Assembly (NCBI RefSeq): GCF_917563885.1
Contig: NZ_CAKJTG010000011.1
Coordinates: 62,001-126,000 of the forward strand
From: Pseudoneobacillus rhizosphaerae
GTDB lineage: Bacteria; Bacillota; Bacilli; Bacillales; Cytobacillaceae
Length of the DNA: 64,000 nt
Direction of reading: 5' to 3'
Within the stretch, counting starts at the first letter, position 1; every line of letters starts with the position of its first letter. A program made the translations under genes and the position numbers. Shown here one piece after another: positions 44,728 to 54,174 of the stretch. The notes under the pieces are model-generated. The model searched no databases and had not been told where the DNA came from. It was given only the letters and a program-made list of their open reading frames with translations.

Positions 44728-45619
44728 TTGATCTTGATACTAATAGGATTAAATAACTTAAAACTCCGAAAAGACAAGAGATGAAAAAGGCATGGGCTAA
44801 GGCAATATATAAATTTAATCTTGTAAAAATAATAAGCATTCCTGAGATAACTTGTAAAGAAACTAGAATAAAAGAGGTAAGCCATCCCCAATAGATTACT
44901 TTTTGCGATTTATATTTCTTAATTGCTAAGTACAAACAATAGCCTATCCAAATAAATATGATGGCGGCTGCAGCTCTGTGCCCCATTTGAACCCACTCAT
45001 AAAGATTAGTAGGTAAGGAGAAGTCATCGTTAGAACATAATGGCCAATCTAAACATATAAGACTTGCATTAGTGTGTCTAACAAGAGCACCTGTGTAAAT
45101 GACAAGATAGCTATAAATGGATACTCCTAAAATATGTTTCTTCATCCTAGCATCAATAACAACCTTTTCAGCATCGAATTTTTTATCTACTTCAAAAATT
45201 AATAAGGTAAGTAGAAAAACGGCTGCAAATGAAATTAATGAAATACCGAAGTGAAGGGCAAGGACGAAATCAGATTGACTCCAGATAACAGCTGCTGCAC
45301 CTATCAAAGCCTGCAATAACAGAAAGGAGAACGAGAGGATAGATAGAAATTTCGTCTCTCTAATATGGCCAAGGGCTTTCCAGGACCATATGGATAAAAT
45401 TAATACCATAAAGCCTACAGAACCTGATACCAACCTATGAGCTAGCTCAATAACTAATTCAAATGTAATTTCAGTCGGAATGAATTCACCGTTACAAAGT
45501 GGCCATGATCTACCACAGCCCATTCCTGAATCCGTTTTTGTTACAAGTGCTCCCCCTAATAAAACTAGTAGCATGCCTATGGAAGTTAAAACGGCAAACC
45601 ACTTTAATAGTCGATACAT
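44714..45619 (-). CDS. ctaA: Haem A synthase CtaA
   Basis: A 301-residue membrane protein with eight helices arranged as two four-helix repeats. The Cys35/Cys42 pair (Gly-Cys-Gly-Arg-Ser-Trp-Pro-Leu-Cys) in the first extracytoplasmic loop matches B. subtilis CtaA, a second Cys pair lies in the C-terminal half, and haem-ligand histidines are present. It oxidises haem O to haem A for the aa3/caa3 oxidase. Divergent from ctaB across about 605 bases. GAAGGTGAAGGT precedes the ATG. Confidence 0.95.
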   Translation of the reverse strand: MYRLLKWFAVLTSIGMLLVLLGGALVTKTDSGMGCGRSWPLCNGEFIPTEITFELVIELAHRLVSGSVGFMVLILSIWSWKALGHIRETKFLSILSFSFLLLQALIGAAAVIWSQSDFVLALHFGISLISFAAVFLLTLLIFEVDKKFDAEKVVIDARMKKHILGVSIYSYLVIYTGALVRHTNASLICLDWPLCSNDDFSLPTNLYEWVQMGHRAAAAIIFIWIGYCLYLAIKKYKSQKVIYWGWLTSFILVSLQVISGMLIIFTRLNLYIALAHAFFISCLFGVLSYLILLVSRSKNKL

Positions 45620-45668
45620 ACCTTCACCTTCTTAAGCAATAAGTTAAAAATAATTGTCTATTAATAAA

Positions 45669-45695
45669 AATGACATGTATAATAGAAATGTCATT
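45669..45695 (-). promoter_or_regulatory. Operator-like dyad at the ctaA promoter region
   Basis: AATGACAT-N11-ATGTCATT, perfect 8-bp arms whose spacer carries TATAAT on the plus strand and ATTATA/TATTAT on the minus strand. It is 50-75 bases upstream of the ctaA start. No good -35 is visible, as is common for activator-dependent promoters. Confidence 0.5.
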
Positions 45696-46152
45696 GAAAA
45701 AAATAAGGAAGCTACCTAATCCATAATAGCTGAAAAGTTTCAAAATGAACAGAAATGAATACATAAAGTATAAAATTTACAAAATTAGAATAATTCGTAA
45801 CTAGTTAACACTATTATTATATTAAAAAGTATTGAAACTTTTCATTCTATCTGTTAGAAAAGAATTATGGAGATTATAGTATTAAAATTATTCTATAAAT
45901 CGACAAAAACTACATACAAAATACTTATAAATTCAGAAGGTTTTAGAATTAGCAAGGCTTATATTCCTTTACAATACTAATAAAATCGAATCAGACACAA
46001 AAAAGTCAAAAAATGTACAAAAAAAGTTCACAAAAAAACCTAAAAGTGTGATTTAATTAATTGAGAATGAAAATGTTTTTCTACACTAATGATTATTACT
46101 ATCGAGATAGTGGAAACTTACCTTTCCATTCTATTTTTATGTCTCAACGTGT

Positions 46153-46181
46153 TTGATTAATTTGTCTTTAAATAATAGTAT
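46153..46181 (+). promoter_or_regulatory. Candidate ctaB promoter
   Basis: TTGATT, 17 bases, TAGTAT, ending 43 bases before the ctaB start. Confidence 0.45.
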
Positions 46182-46224
46182 GGTTAGTGTATCAAACTGT
46201 AATGTGTGATAAAGGAGGTTTATT

Positions 46225-47163
46225 ATGTCTAATTCAAAGCCAATCGGTGAATTGGCTTTAAAGCAAGGGAATAATGACATTGGGTCAAGTCATTCTCAAA
46301 CTAGTTTCTCAAAGGATTTTTTAGCTACCATTAAAATTGGAATTGTTAATTCTAATCTAATTACTACGTTTACAGGCTTGTGGTTAGCGTTATATTTTTC
46401 AAACCATCGTTTTCTCGAAAATTTAGATATTGTATTTTTTACACTATTAGGTTCTTCATTAATAATCGCTGGTTCTTGTAGTATTAATAACTATATCGAT
46501 CGTGATATTGACCATTTAATGGAGAGAACTAAAGAAAGACCCACTGTTACTGGTAATTTTAATCCTTCGAAAGTATTGATTTTAGGACTATTTTTAGTTC
46601 TAGTCGGAACCTTATTATTAGCCTTAACAACTTGGACGGCTATGGTGATTGGGATAATTGGTGTATTTAGTTACATAGTGTTGTATACTCTTTGGTCTAA
46701 ACGTCAATATGTATCCAATACGATTGTAGGTAGTGTTTCCGGGGCAGTGCCACCATTAATTGGATGGGCAGCTATTGATGGAAACCTTAGTATGGTAGCT
46801 TGGGCATTGTTTATTATTATGTTCGCATGGCAGCCACCACATTTCTATGCATTAGCTATGAGAAGAGTTGAGGAATATCGGGCAGCTGGTGTGCCAATGT
46901 TACCAGTTGTAAAAGGTTTTAGAACAACGAAGAACCACATAAATTTATGGGTTGTTGTCTTGTTACCGCTTCCATTCTTGTTAACTTCATTAGGTGTTCC
47001 TTTTGTAGTATTGGCTTCAATATTAAACATTGGGTGGTTAGTAATAGGTTTATACGGTTACAAAATGAAAGATGATATTAAATGGGCAAAGCTGATGTTT
47101 GTATACTCACTTCAATATTTGACTATTATGTTTGTAGCTATGGTGATTGTTACATTGATTTAA
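46225..47163 (+). CDS. ctaB: Protohaem IX farnesyltransferase (haem O synthase)
   Basis: A 312-residue UbiA-type prenyltransferase with about nine membrane helices. The prenyl-diphosphate/Mg motif is Asn-Asn-Tyr-Ile-Asp-Arg-Asp-Ile-Asp followed by Arg-Thr-Lys-Glu-Arg-Pro, with the Trp-Gln-Pro-Pro-His-Phe segment typical of haem O synthases. It makes haem O, the substrate of CtaA. AAAGGAGG precedes the ATG. First gene of the rightward cta cluster; 143 bases separate it from ctaC. Confidence 0.95.
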   Translation: MSNSKPIGELALKQGNNDIGSSHSQTSFSKDFLATIKIGIVNSNLITTFTGLWLALYFSNHRFLENLDIVFFTLLGSSLIIAGSCSINNYIDRDIDHLMERTKERPTVTGNFNPSKVLILGLFLVLVGTLLLALTTWTAMVIGIIGVFSYIVLYTLWSKRQYVSNTIVGSVSGAVPPLIGWAAIDGNLSMVAWALFIIMFAWQPPHFYALAMRRVEEYRAAGVPMLPVVKGFRTTKNHINLWVVVLLPLPFLLTSLGVPFVVLASILNIGWLVIGLYGYKMKDDIKWAKLMFVYSLQYLTIMFVAMVIVTLI

Positions 47164-47221
47164 TTTAGTTAATCAAATTCCTTTTAATTATTAGCATTTC
47201 GCAAGCTTAATGCGAGCCTTG

Positions 47222-47250
47222 TTGACTTTAGAAAAGGGAATTTATTTATA
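47222..47250 (+). promoter_or_regulatory. Candidate ctaC promoter
   Basis: TTGACT, 17 bases, TTTATA. It would let ctaCDEF be expressed apart from ctaB. An inverted repeat (TCGCA/TGCGA) lies just upstream, near 47200-47216. Confidence 0.5.
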
Positions 47251-47306
47251 TTTTTTTGATCAAACATTTCAAAAGAAATTAAACGAAAGAGGGGTTTGAT
47301 TAAGCT

Positions 47307-48374
47307 ATGAAAAGGCTTATGAATTGGCGTCTATATTCATTATTAATAATGTTGACGCTTATCCTTGCTGGTTGTGGTAAACCGTATCTATCTACGTTAA
47401 CTCCGGCGGGTGAAGTTGCACAAATTCAGTATGATTTAATGAAATTAAGTACATTGATTATGGTGGGAGTAATTGCTGTAGTAACAATAATATTTGTTAT
47501 TGTAGTAATGAAGTTCCGCAGGAAGGATGATCGCATCCCTAAGCAAGTCGAAGGAAGCCATACACTGGAGATTATCTGGACAACGATTCCTATTCTCCTT
47601 CTTCTCATTTTAGCGATTCCAACAGTTGCTGCTACATTTAAATTAGCAGATGTATCTGAAATGGATCAAGTAAATGAAGACGGAAAGCGGGACGCACTTG
47701 TAGTAAATGTTAGAGCAAATCTTTATTGGTGGGAATTTGAGTATCCTGACTTAGGAATTATTACTGGTCAAGAGCTTGTTGTTCCTACGGATCAGAAAGT
47801 TTATTTCAATTTAAAAGCTTCTGATGTAAAGCATTCATTCTGGATTCCTGCTGTTGGTGGGAAGCTTGATACAAACACAGACAACATTAATAAGTTTTGG
47901 CTAAAGTTTGATTCAGATAAATCAGAAGAAGCAGGCGGTTTATTTTATGGTAAATGTGCTGAACTTTGTGGACCATCCCATGCTTTTATGGATTTTAAAG
48001 TAAAAGCGGTATCAAAAGATGAATTTAAGCAATGGTCAACCGCAATGCAAAATGCTGATGAACAACAGCCAACAACCGATTTAGCTCAAGCAGGTCAAGA
48101 TATTTTTAACAAGAGCTGTATTGGTTGCCATGCTGTGACACCTATTGATGGAAGACCAGAAGCTGCTAGAACTGCACCAAACCTTGCAACTTTCGGTGAA
48201 AGATCACGTATCGCTGGGATCTTAGAACATAGTGAAAAGGACTTAAAAAATTGGTTAGCAAATCCTGAAACGTATAAGCCTGGTAATAAAATGACTGGGA
48301 CTTACAACGAGTTAAAACCAGAACAATTAGATGCCTTAACGGAATATTTAATGAGTCTTAAAGTAATGGAATAA
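47307..48374 (+). CDS. ctaC: Cytochrome caa3 oxidase subunit II with cytochrome c domain
   Basis: A 355-residue lipoprotein subunit with lipobox Leu-Ala-Gly-Cys, two membrane helices (about 45-70 and 90-110), a CuA domain (Cys-Ala-Glu-Leu-Cys-Gly-x-x-His plus upstream His in Lys-His-Ser-Phe) and a fused C-terminal cytochrome c domain with the haem site Cys-Ile-Gly-Cys-His. This fusion defines caa3-type oxidases. It accepts electrons from cytochrome c and passes them to CtaD. AAAGAGGGG precedes the ATG. Followed by ctaD after 33 bases. Confidence 0.96.
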   Translation: MKRLMNWRLYSLLIMLTLILAGCGKPYLSTLTPAGEVAQIQYDLMKLSTLIMVGVIAVVTIIFVIVVMKFRRKDDRIPKQVEGSHTLEIIWTTIPILLLLILAIPTVAATFKLADVSEMDQVNEDGKRDALVVNVRANLYWWEFEYPDLGIITGQELVVPTDQKVYFNLKASDVKHSFWIPAVGGKLDTNTDNINKFWLKFDSDKSEEAGGLFYGKCAELCGPSHAFMDFKVKAVSKDEFKQWSTAMQNADEQQPTTDLAQAGQDIFNKSCIGCHAVTPIDGRPEAARTAPNLATFGERSRIAGILEHSEKDLKNWLANPETYKPGNKMTGTYNELKPEQLDALTEYLMSLKVME

Positions 48375-48407
48375 AATGGGGATTAAGTTTAAAAGGGAGG
48401 TAAAAAG

Positions 48408-50279
48408 GTGAGTACCTTAGCTCAAAAAAAGGGGTTTGGCGCAACTTTATGGGATTACTTAACAACAGTAGACCATAAGAAAATCGCAATCCTTTACCTT
48501 ATAGCTGGAGGCTTCTTCTTCTTAGTCGGTGGACTAGAAGCAATGGTCATCCGTATACAACTTGCAATACCTAACAATGACTTTGTTAGTGCTGGATTTT
48601 ATAATGAAGTATTAACGATGCACGGTACGACCATGATTTTCCTGGCAGCCATGCCATTAGTTTTTGCATTTATGAATGCGGTCATGCCTTTACAAATTGG
48701 AGCACGTGACGTTGCATTTCCATTTGTTAATGCATTAGGTTTTTGGTTATTCTTCTTCGGAGGAGTTTTCTTAAATATGTCATGGTTCCTAGGTGGAGCA
48801 CCTGATGCAGGATGGACTTCGTATGCATCACTAGCGCTTGAGTCTCCAACAAATGGAATTGATTTTTATGCTTTAGGATTACAGATTTCAGGTGCGGGGA
48901 CGTTAATGGGAGGGATTAACTTCCTAGTAACAATCATTAATATGCGTGCCCCTGGTATGACATATATGCGTATGCCGATGTTTACCTGGTCAACTTTTGT
49001 AACATCTGCACTAATTTTATTTGCTTTCCCTCCACTTACGGTTGGTCTGTTTTTAATGATTTTTGATCGTATGTTTGGTTCGAATTTCTTTGATGCAAGT
49101 GCAGGTGGTAACACGATTATCTGGGAACATTTATTCTGGATATTTGGTCACCCTGAGGTATATATTCTAATACTTCCTGCATTTGGTATTTTCTCGGAAA
49201 TATTTGCTATTTTCTCCCGTAAACGCTTATTCGGATATTCTTCTATGGTGTTTGCAACGGTATTAATCGGATTTTTAGGATTCATGGTTTGGGCTCACCA
49301 TATGTTTACAACTGGTTTAGGACCAATTGCAAATGCTATTTTTGCAGTAGCTACAATGGCTATTGGTGTTCCAACTGGAATTAAAATATTCAACTGGTTA
49401 TTCACAATGTGGGGTGGAAGTATTACGTTTACGACACCTATGCTTTATGCTATCGCATTTATTCCATCATTCGTAATGGGTGGAGTTACTGGAATCATGG
49501 TTGCTTCTGCTGCTGCAGATTACCAGTTCCATGACACATATTTCGTTGTTGCCCATTTCCATTATGTAATTGTTGGTGGGGTAGTATTTGCCATTTTAGC
49601 AGGTACTCACCTATACTGGCCAAAAATGTTTGGAACTATGTTAAATGAATTTTTAGGAAAAATTACATTCTGGTTATTTTTAATTGGTTTCCATTTAACG
49701 TTCTTTATTCAGCATTTCTTAGGTGTATGGGGAATGCCACGTCGTATCTTCACATTCTTACCTGATCAAGGATTTGAAACTAGTAACATGGTAAGTACGA
49801 TTGGTGCCTTCTTTATGGCTGTTGCTGTTATTGTCATGTTAATTAACGTAATTATGACATCGATTAAAAATGAAAGAGTTGGGAACGATCCTTGGGGAGA
49901 TGGACGTACATTAGAGTGGTCGATTCCTTCACCACCACCGTTCTATAACTTTAAGCAGTTACCATTAGTACGTGGATTAGATGCCTATTGGATTGAAAAG
50001 ATGGATGGTAAAAAAGGTATGACACCAGCAGAACCACTTGGTGATATCCATATGCCAAACTCATCCTTCGTTCCAGTTGTGATTTCGTTTGGATTGTTTG
50101 TTGCAGCCTTTGGAGCTGTTGGTATCGGCGACAAGGAAGCTTATGGAATTCCTGTATTGGTTATTGGATTCCTAATCACTTTCGGATCCATGTTCTTCCG
50201 TTCTGTTAAGGATGACCATGGTTTCCATATTCATAAAGAAGACTTAATGAATGATGATGATAAAGGAGGGAAAGCATAA
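48408..50279 (+). CDS. ctaD: Cytochrome caa3 oxidase subunit I
   Basis: A 623-residue catalytic subunit with 12 or more membrane helices. The haem a ligand His (Met-His-Gly-Thr), the CuB region (His-Pro-Glu-Val-Tyr with the cross-linked Tyr, then His-His), and the double His Val-Ala-His-Phe-His are present. It reduces oxygen to water and pumps protons. GTG start at 48408 after GGGAGGTAAAAAG. Its stop overlaps the ctaE ATG by one base (TAATG). Confidence 0.97.
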   Translation: MSTLAQKKGFGATLWDYLTTVDHKKIAILYLIAGGFFFLVGGLEAMVIRIQLAIPNNDFVSAGFYNEVLTMHGTTMIFLAAMPLVFAFMNAVMPLQIGARDVAFPFVNALGFWLFFFGGVFLNMSWFLGGAPDAGWTSYASLALESPTNGIDFYALGLQISGAGTLMGGINFLVTIINMRAPGMTYMRMPMFTWSTFVTSALILFAFPPLTVGLFLMIFDRMFGSNFFDASAGGNTIIWEHLFWIFGHPEVYILILPAFGIFSEIFAIFSRKRLFGYSSMVFATVLIGFLGFMVWAHHMFTTGLGPIANAIFAVATMAIGVPTGIKIFNWLFTMWGGSITFTTPMLYAIAFIPSFVMGGVTGIMVASAAADYQFHDTYFVVAHFHYVIVGGVVFAILAGTHLYWPKMFGTMLNEFLGKITFWLFLIGFHLTFFIQHFLGVWGMPRRIFTFLPDQGFETSNMVSTIGAFFMAVAVIVMLINVIMTSIKNERVGNDPWGDGRTLEWSIPSPPPFYNFKQLPLVRGLDAYWIEKMDGKKGMTPAEPLGDIHMPNSSFVPVVISFGLFVAAFGAVGIGDKEAYGIPVLVIGFLITFGSMFFRSVKDDHGFHIHKEDLMNDDDKGGKA

Positions 50280-50908
50280 TGCACGCAGATGAAAAAATGA
50301 CCTATGAAACTTGGCCAGCTGCGCCAGAAAAAGCTACCCTCGAAGCTAAAAATAAATTTCTAGGATTTTGGTTATTCTTAGGGGGAGAGACAGTGCTTTT
50401 CGCTTCTCTCTTTGCAACCTATCTTGCACTTAAGGATAAAGTTCCAAACTCAGAACATTACTTAGCAAAAGATTTATTTGATCTTCCGCTTGTATTTATG
50501 GCAACGATGTTACTTTTAACAAGTTCACTAACAAGTGTATATGCTATGTATCATATGAAAAACTTTGATTTCAAAAAGATGCAACTATGGTTAGGTATTA
50601 CTGTATTATTAGGTGCAGGCTTCTTAGGACTTGAAATTTATGAGTTTAATCATTATGTACATGAATATCATCATACTTTTACAAGTAGTGCTTTCGGTTC
50701 CGCCTTTTACACGCTTACAGGCTTCCATGGTGCCCACGTTGCATTCGGATTAGCTTGGATTATCACTTTAATGGTACGAAACTCAGGTCGAGGTTTAGAC
50801 CTTTACAATGCTCCTAAGTTCTATGTAGCTAGTCTATATTGGCACTTTATCGACGTTGTTTGGGTGTTTATCTTTACAGTAGTATATTTAATGGGAATGG
50901 TGGGATAA
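50279..50908 (+). CDS. ctaE: Cytochrome caa3 oxidase subunit III
   Basis: A 209-residue membrane subunit with five helices and the family segments Phe-Trp-Leu-Phe-Leu-Gly-Gly-Glu and Gly-Phe-His-Gly-Ala-His-Val and Trp-His-Phe-Ile-Asp-Val-Val-Trp. It stabilises the oxidase core. One-base overlap with ctaD and four bases to ctaF indicate tight translational coupling. Confidence 0.96.
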   Translation: MHADEKMTYETWPAAPEKATLEAKNKFLGFWLFLGGETVLFASLFATYLALKDKVPNSEHYLAKDLFDLPLVFMATMLLLTSSLTSVYAMYHMKNFDFKKMQLWLGITVLLGAGFLGLEIYEFNHYVHEYHHTFTSSAFGSAFYTLTGFHGAHVAFGLAWIITLMVRNSGRGLDLYNAPKFYVASLYWHFIDVVWVFIFTVVYLMGMVG

Positions 50909-50912
50909 ACTG

Positions 50913-51245
50913 ATGGCAAATCATCAACCAACTTCAGGTAACCCAAGAGTTGACATTGAATACCGTCGTAAGAAGAATAAAGAGGAAATGAAACATCAAG
51001 TAACTTCATTTTCCTTAATGATTTTCCTAACTCTTATTGCATTTTTTGCAGTAGGGTATGGCTACTCACATTGGTTTATTGCTCCATTTATTATTCTTTT
51101 AGCTGTTATTCAAGTTATTTTTCAGCTATATTATTTCATGCATATGAGTCATAAAGGTCATGAAGCACCTTCCTTGTTCTTGTATTCAGGAGTAACGGTC
51201 GGAGCGATAACTGTATTAGCTTTTTCGACTATAATTTGGTGGTAA
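50913..51245 (+). CDS. ctaF: Cytochrome caa3 oxidase subunit IV
   Basis: A 110-residue protein with three membrane helices (about 34-54, 58-80 and 87-108) and the subunit IV segment Gln-Leu-Tyr-Tyr-Phe-Met-His-Met-Ser-His-Lys-Gly. The last structural subunit of the oxidase operon; a strong terminator follows. Confidence 0.94.
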   Translation: MANHQPTSGNPRVDIEYRRKKNKEEMKHQVTSFSLMIFLTLIAFFAVGYGYSHWFIAPFIILLAVIQVIFQLYYFMHMSHKGHEAPSLFLYSGVTVGAITVLAFSTIIWW

Positions 51246-51262
51246 ACCGTAAATTTTTCAAC

Positions 51263-51299
51263 AAAAAGGAAATCAGTTTATCTGATTTCCTTTTTACAT
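51263..51299 (+). terminator. Terminator of ctaCDEF
   Basis: AAAAAGGAAATCAG-TTTAT-CTGATTTCCTTTTT, a perfect 14-bp stem. Confidence 0.92.
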
Positions 51300-51401
51300 G
51301 TTAATACCTAGCATATATAGGAAATCTCGTTTCATTGAACTTAAAAGCTAGCACGAGTATAATAGTGTAGATAGCTTTAATAAAAATTGAGGTGATTGAA
51401 T

Positions 51402-52307
51402 ATGCTTTCACTAGAGATATTTGGATTTCGCGCCCTTTGGAGTCCGTTTTTCTTTTTGTTCTTACTACTAGTTCTTTGTTTATTCTTCGTATTGACTGTT
51501 TTCAAACGAGAGCAATTTACGGCTAGCGAACCATTGAAACGATCAGAAGCGTTTTTTTTTACTTTTACAATAATATTATTGTATTTAACTAAAGGTAGTC
51601 CCCTTGATTTAATGGGTCATTTGATGTTTTATGCACATATGATTCAAATGGCTGTTCTATTTTTAGTGATACCTCCATTGTTGATTATTGGTATACCAAG
51701 TTGGATTTGGCGAAAAGTATTACATTTACCGATTATTAAACCGCTTTTCTCCCTTTTTTCAAAACCATTAATTGCATTGATTGTATTTAATGGAATGTTT
51801 TCGTTTTATCATATTCCATTAATATTTGATGCGATAAAAATGGATATGTGGCTGCATGCTAGTTATACGATTCTATTATTTTTCACCGCAATTTTAATGT
51901 GGTGGCCTTTAGTTAATAAATTGCCAGAATATGAATCCTTAACTGGTTTAAAAAAGATTGGTTATGTCTTTGCAGATGGAATATTGTTAACACCAGCTTG
52001 TGCCTTAATAATCTTTGCTGATACTCCTATGTACGCAACATTCTCAGATCCAACTGCTTGGATGGAGGCATTGAAGCTTTGTGTTCCTGGTTCTACATTA
52101 GCCAATTTAAATTTAAGTGGACCAGAAGTTTTTAATTCAATGTCTTTAATCCACGACCAACAGCTTGGTGGAGTACTAATGAAAATTATCCAGGAGATTG
52201 TTTATGGGGTAGTATTGGGTCATATTTTCTTTAGCTGGTACCGAAAGGAACAAGCGGAATCTGAAGAAAGTAGTTCTAATTTAATGAATCCTCGATTTGT
52301 AGAATAA
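51402..52307 (+). CDS. ctaG: Cytochrome oxidase assembly factor CtaG
   Basis: A 301-residue protein with about seven membrane helices, of the Caa3_CtaG family (not related to Cox11-type CtaG). The His-rich segments Gly-His-Leu-Met-Phe-Tyr-Ala-His-Met and a later His-Asp-Gln-Gln-Leu-Gly-Gly are typical and may handle copper. It is required for caa3 oxidase assembly in B. subtilis. GAGGTGA precedes the ATG at 51402. Separately transcribed after the ctaF terminator. Confidence 0.93.
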   Translation: MLSLEIFGFRALWSPFFFLFLLLVLCLFFVLTVFKREQFTASEPLKRSEAFFFTFTIILLYLTKGSPLDLMGHLMFYAHMIQMAVLFLVIPPLLIIGIPSWIWRKVLHLPIIKPLFSLFSKPLIALIVFNGMFSFYHIPLIFDAIKMDMWLHASYTILLFFTAILMWWPLVNKLPEYESLTGLKKIGYVFADGILLTPACALIIFADTPMYATFSDPTAWMEALKLCVPGSTLANLNLSGPEVFNSMSLIHDQQLGGVLMKIIQEIVYGVVLGHIFFSWYRKEQAESEESSSNLMNPRFVE

Positions 52308-52311
52308 TTTG

Positions 52312-52345
52312 AAAGCTCCCAATGTGTGTATTGGGAGCTTTTTAT
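52312..52345 (+). terminator. Terminator of ctaG
   Basis: AAAGCTCCCAAT-GTGTGT-ATTGGGAGCTTT followed by TTATT. Confidence 0.92.
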
Positions 52346-52433
52346 TGAAAACCTATAATAAGTAGAATAAAATATATAGTGAAAGAAAAATAAAAATAGA
52401 TATTATTATGATTTTCTTGAGAGGACGTTTTGA

Positions 52434-52895
52434 ATGTCATTACCAATATTACCAACTATTAGTACAACCTTTATCATTCTTAGTGCCATTTCGGTTGCGA
52501 TTGGTTGGGCGCAAATTAAACAAAGAAAAGTTGAAGCCCACAAAAAAACTATGACAACTGCAGCTATTTTTGCGATTATCTTTTTCATTATCTATGCTTC
52601 AAGAACAATATTTATAGGAAATACATCCTTTGGTGGTCCAGATAATATAAAAATTTATTATACTTCTTTTCTTATTTTTCATATCACTTTAGCAACTACT
52701 GGGGCAGGATTAGGAATTATTTCAATGGTTTCTGGGTATAAAAATAAATTGTCAATTCACCGTAAATTAGGGCCAGTCACTAGTCTAGTCTGGTTTTTTA
52801 CAGCTATAACAGGGGTAGCAGTTTATCTTTTACTATATGTTTTTTACAAAGGTGGAGAAACTACATCTGTTATTAAAGCCATTTTAGGTCTATAA
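52434..52895 (+). CDS. ctaM: DUF420 membrane protein CtaM/YozB
   Basis: A 153-residue protein with four membrane helices and the DUF420 pattern of conserved His residues (Val-Glu-Ala-His-Lys-Lys, Phe-His-Ile-Thr-Leu-Ala, Ile-His-Arg-Lys-Leu-Gly), probably facing a metal or haem. CtaM of Staphylococcus aureus is required for aa3 oxidase function, and YozB is the B. subtilis homologue. Its place directly after ctaG supports a role in oxidase assembly. Confidence 0.85.
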   Translation: MSLPILPTISTTFIILSAISVAIGWAQIKQRKVEAHKKTMTTAAIFAIIFFIIYASRTIFIGNTSFGGPDNIKIYYTSFLIFHITLATTGAGLGIISMVSGYKNKLSIHRKLGPVTSLVWFFTAITGVAVYLLLYVFYKGGETTSVIKAILGL

Positions 52896-52915
52896 ATTTC
52901 CTAACCATACTGATT

Positions 52916-52945
52916 AAAAAGAAGAGGCATTTAGCCTCTTCTTTA
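52916..52945. terminator. Bidirectional terminator (ctaM / UPF0118 gene)
   Basis: AAAAAGAAGAGGC-ATTTA-GCCTCTTCTTT between convergent genes. Confidence 0.88.
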
Positions 52946-54001
52946 TATTTTTAAATTATTTCTAATGATACCTGCTTCTTTTGCTGAATTAAAGGCAATT
53001 AAGATAAGTGGACCAATAATAAGACCTAATATTCCCAAAAGTTTAACACCTAAATACATCGCTATTAAGGTTGATAGAGGGGAGAGACCGATTTGACTGC
53101 CCATTACTTTTGGTTCTATTGTTCGTCTAATAATTAATAGCAGAGCTGCTAGGACGGCTAACTGTGCTCCAAGTGCAATATCTCCCGTCAAGAAATGAAA
53201 GAGTGCCCATGGTCCTAAAATAATGATGGACCCGATTATAGGTACAAAATCAATAAGCCAAATTAGAAATGCCATTATTAGAGCTACTTCCGGTGAAATG
53301 AAAAGCAAGCCAATTAACGAGACGATAAAAATAATAACACTTACGAGCAATTGTGCTTTGATGAATCCAAAAATAACATATGACAATCGAGAACTCATAA
53401 AATTAACTTTATCTTTCGTTTTTTCAGTGAAATGGTTATAAAGCGCTTCACGTAATCTTGGCAAATCAATTAAAAATAAAAATAAGGCTATCATATAGAC
53501 AATAAAACTCACTAAATAATTTGGAATATTTGTCAATATAGCTTTTACGTTATCAATGTTCAGGTAGGCAACTAAATCAGCTTTAATATTATTTAAAAAG
53601 CCTTGAACTTGTTTACTAATTTCATTGACAACTTCCTGCGGTAAGTCCTTTGCTGCAGTAGCGAATTTTTCCTCCGCATACACCCATTCATTAGATATTT
53701 CCGTTATATATAATGGTATATTTTGTACAATTTTAATTGCTTCTGTAATGACTTTTGTGGTGATAAAATACCCAGTTAAGCCAATGAACAATAAGAAGCT
53801 AATAAAAACCACTAGAACTGCGAGCCGTTGATTAATATTAAATTTGTTTTGTAAAATTTTAACGAGTGGTTCGAGAAACATTGCTGTGATAAAGGCAACA
53901 ATTATTGGAAGCGATACGGGTAAAATTAAATAAGTTAAAACGATAATAGCTACAATGATAATGAAAATAGTAATATTTCGACGTGTGAAAATTCCAGACA
54001 A
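52943..54001 (-). CDS. AI-2E/UPF0118 family permease, YtvI-like
   Basis: A 352-residue protein with seven to eight membrane helices and the AI-2E family C-terminal pattern (Asp-Phe-Val-Pro-Ile-Ile-Gly, Glu-Pro-Lys-Val-Met-Gly, Gly-Leu-Ser-Pro-Leu). Members export quorum signals or Na+/Li+; the sporulation protein YtvI belongs here too. The start is TTG at 54001 after AAAGGGG, since the longer frame has no ribosome site. I do not recall it at this position in B. subtilis. The substrate is unknown. Confidence 0.8.
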   Translation of the reverse strand: MSGIFTRRNITIFIIIVAIIVLTYLILPVSLPIIVAFITAMFLEPLVKILQNKFNINQRLAVLVVFISFLLFIGLTGYFITTKVITEAIKIVQNIPLYITEISNEWVYAEEKFATAAKDLPQEVVNEISKQVQGFLNNIKADLVAYLNIDNVKAILTNIPNYLVSFIVYMIALFLFLIDLPRLREALYNHFTEKTKDKVNFMSSRLSYVIFGFIKAQLLVSVIIFIVSLIGLLFISPEVALIMAFLIWLIDFVPIIGSIIILGPWALFHFLTGDIALGAQLAVLAALLLIIRRTIEPKVMGSQIGLSPLSTLIAMYLGVKLLGILGLIIGPLILIAFNSAKEAGIIRNNLKI

Positions 54002-54174
54002 AGTAGAACCCCTTTCAAAAATCTTACAAAAAAGTTTTAAAAAAGTTAACATTTAAATTATATTATGCATTTACTGAAATAAACAATAAAAATCCGATAG
54101 ATCTCTATATTAATTGTTCATTTTTTATTTATTTTTCTCATTGTCACACTTTTCGGATGGAAAGGACTCATACA

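Larger units (their letters stand above)
45620..46224. other. ctaA-ctaB divergent intergenic region (about 605 bases)
   Basis: A long, very AT-rich gene-free region between the divergent haem genes. It contains the dyad at 45669-45695, an AGTTCACAAAAAAAC segment near 46025-46039 (reverse strand GTTTTTTTGTGAACT) that loosely resembles ResD sites, a small inverted repeat ACTATC-GA-GATAGT at 46098-46111, and a promoter candidate for ctaB. I find no reading frame with a convincing ribosome site. ResDE control of ctaA/ctaB is established in B. subtilis; binding here is inference. Confidence 0.5.
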
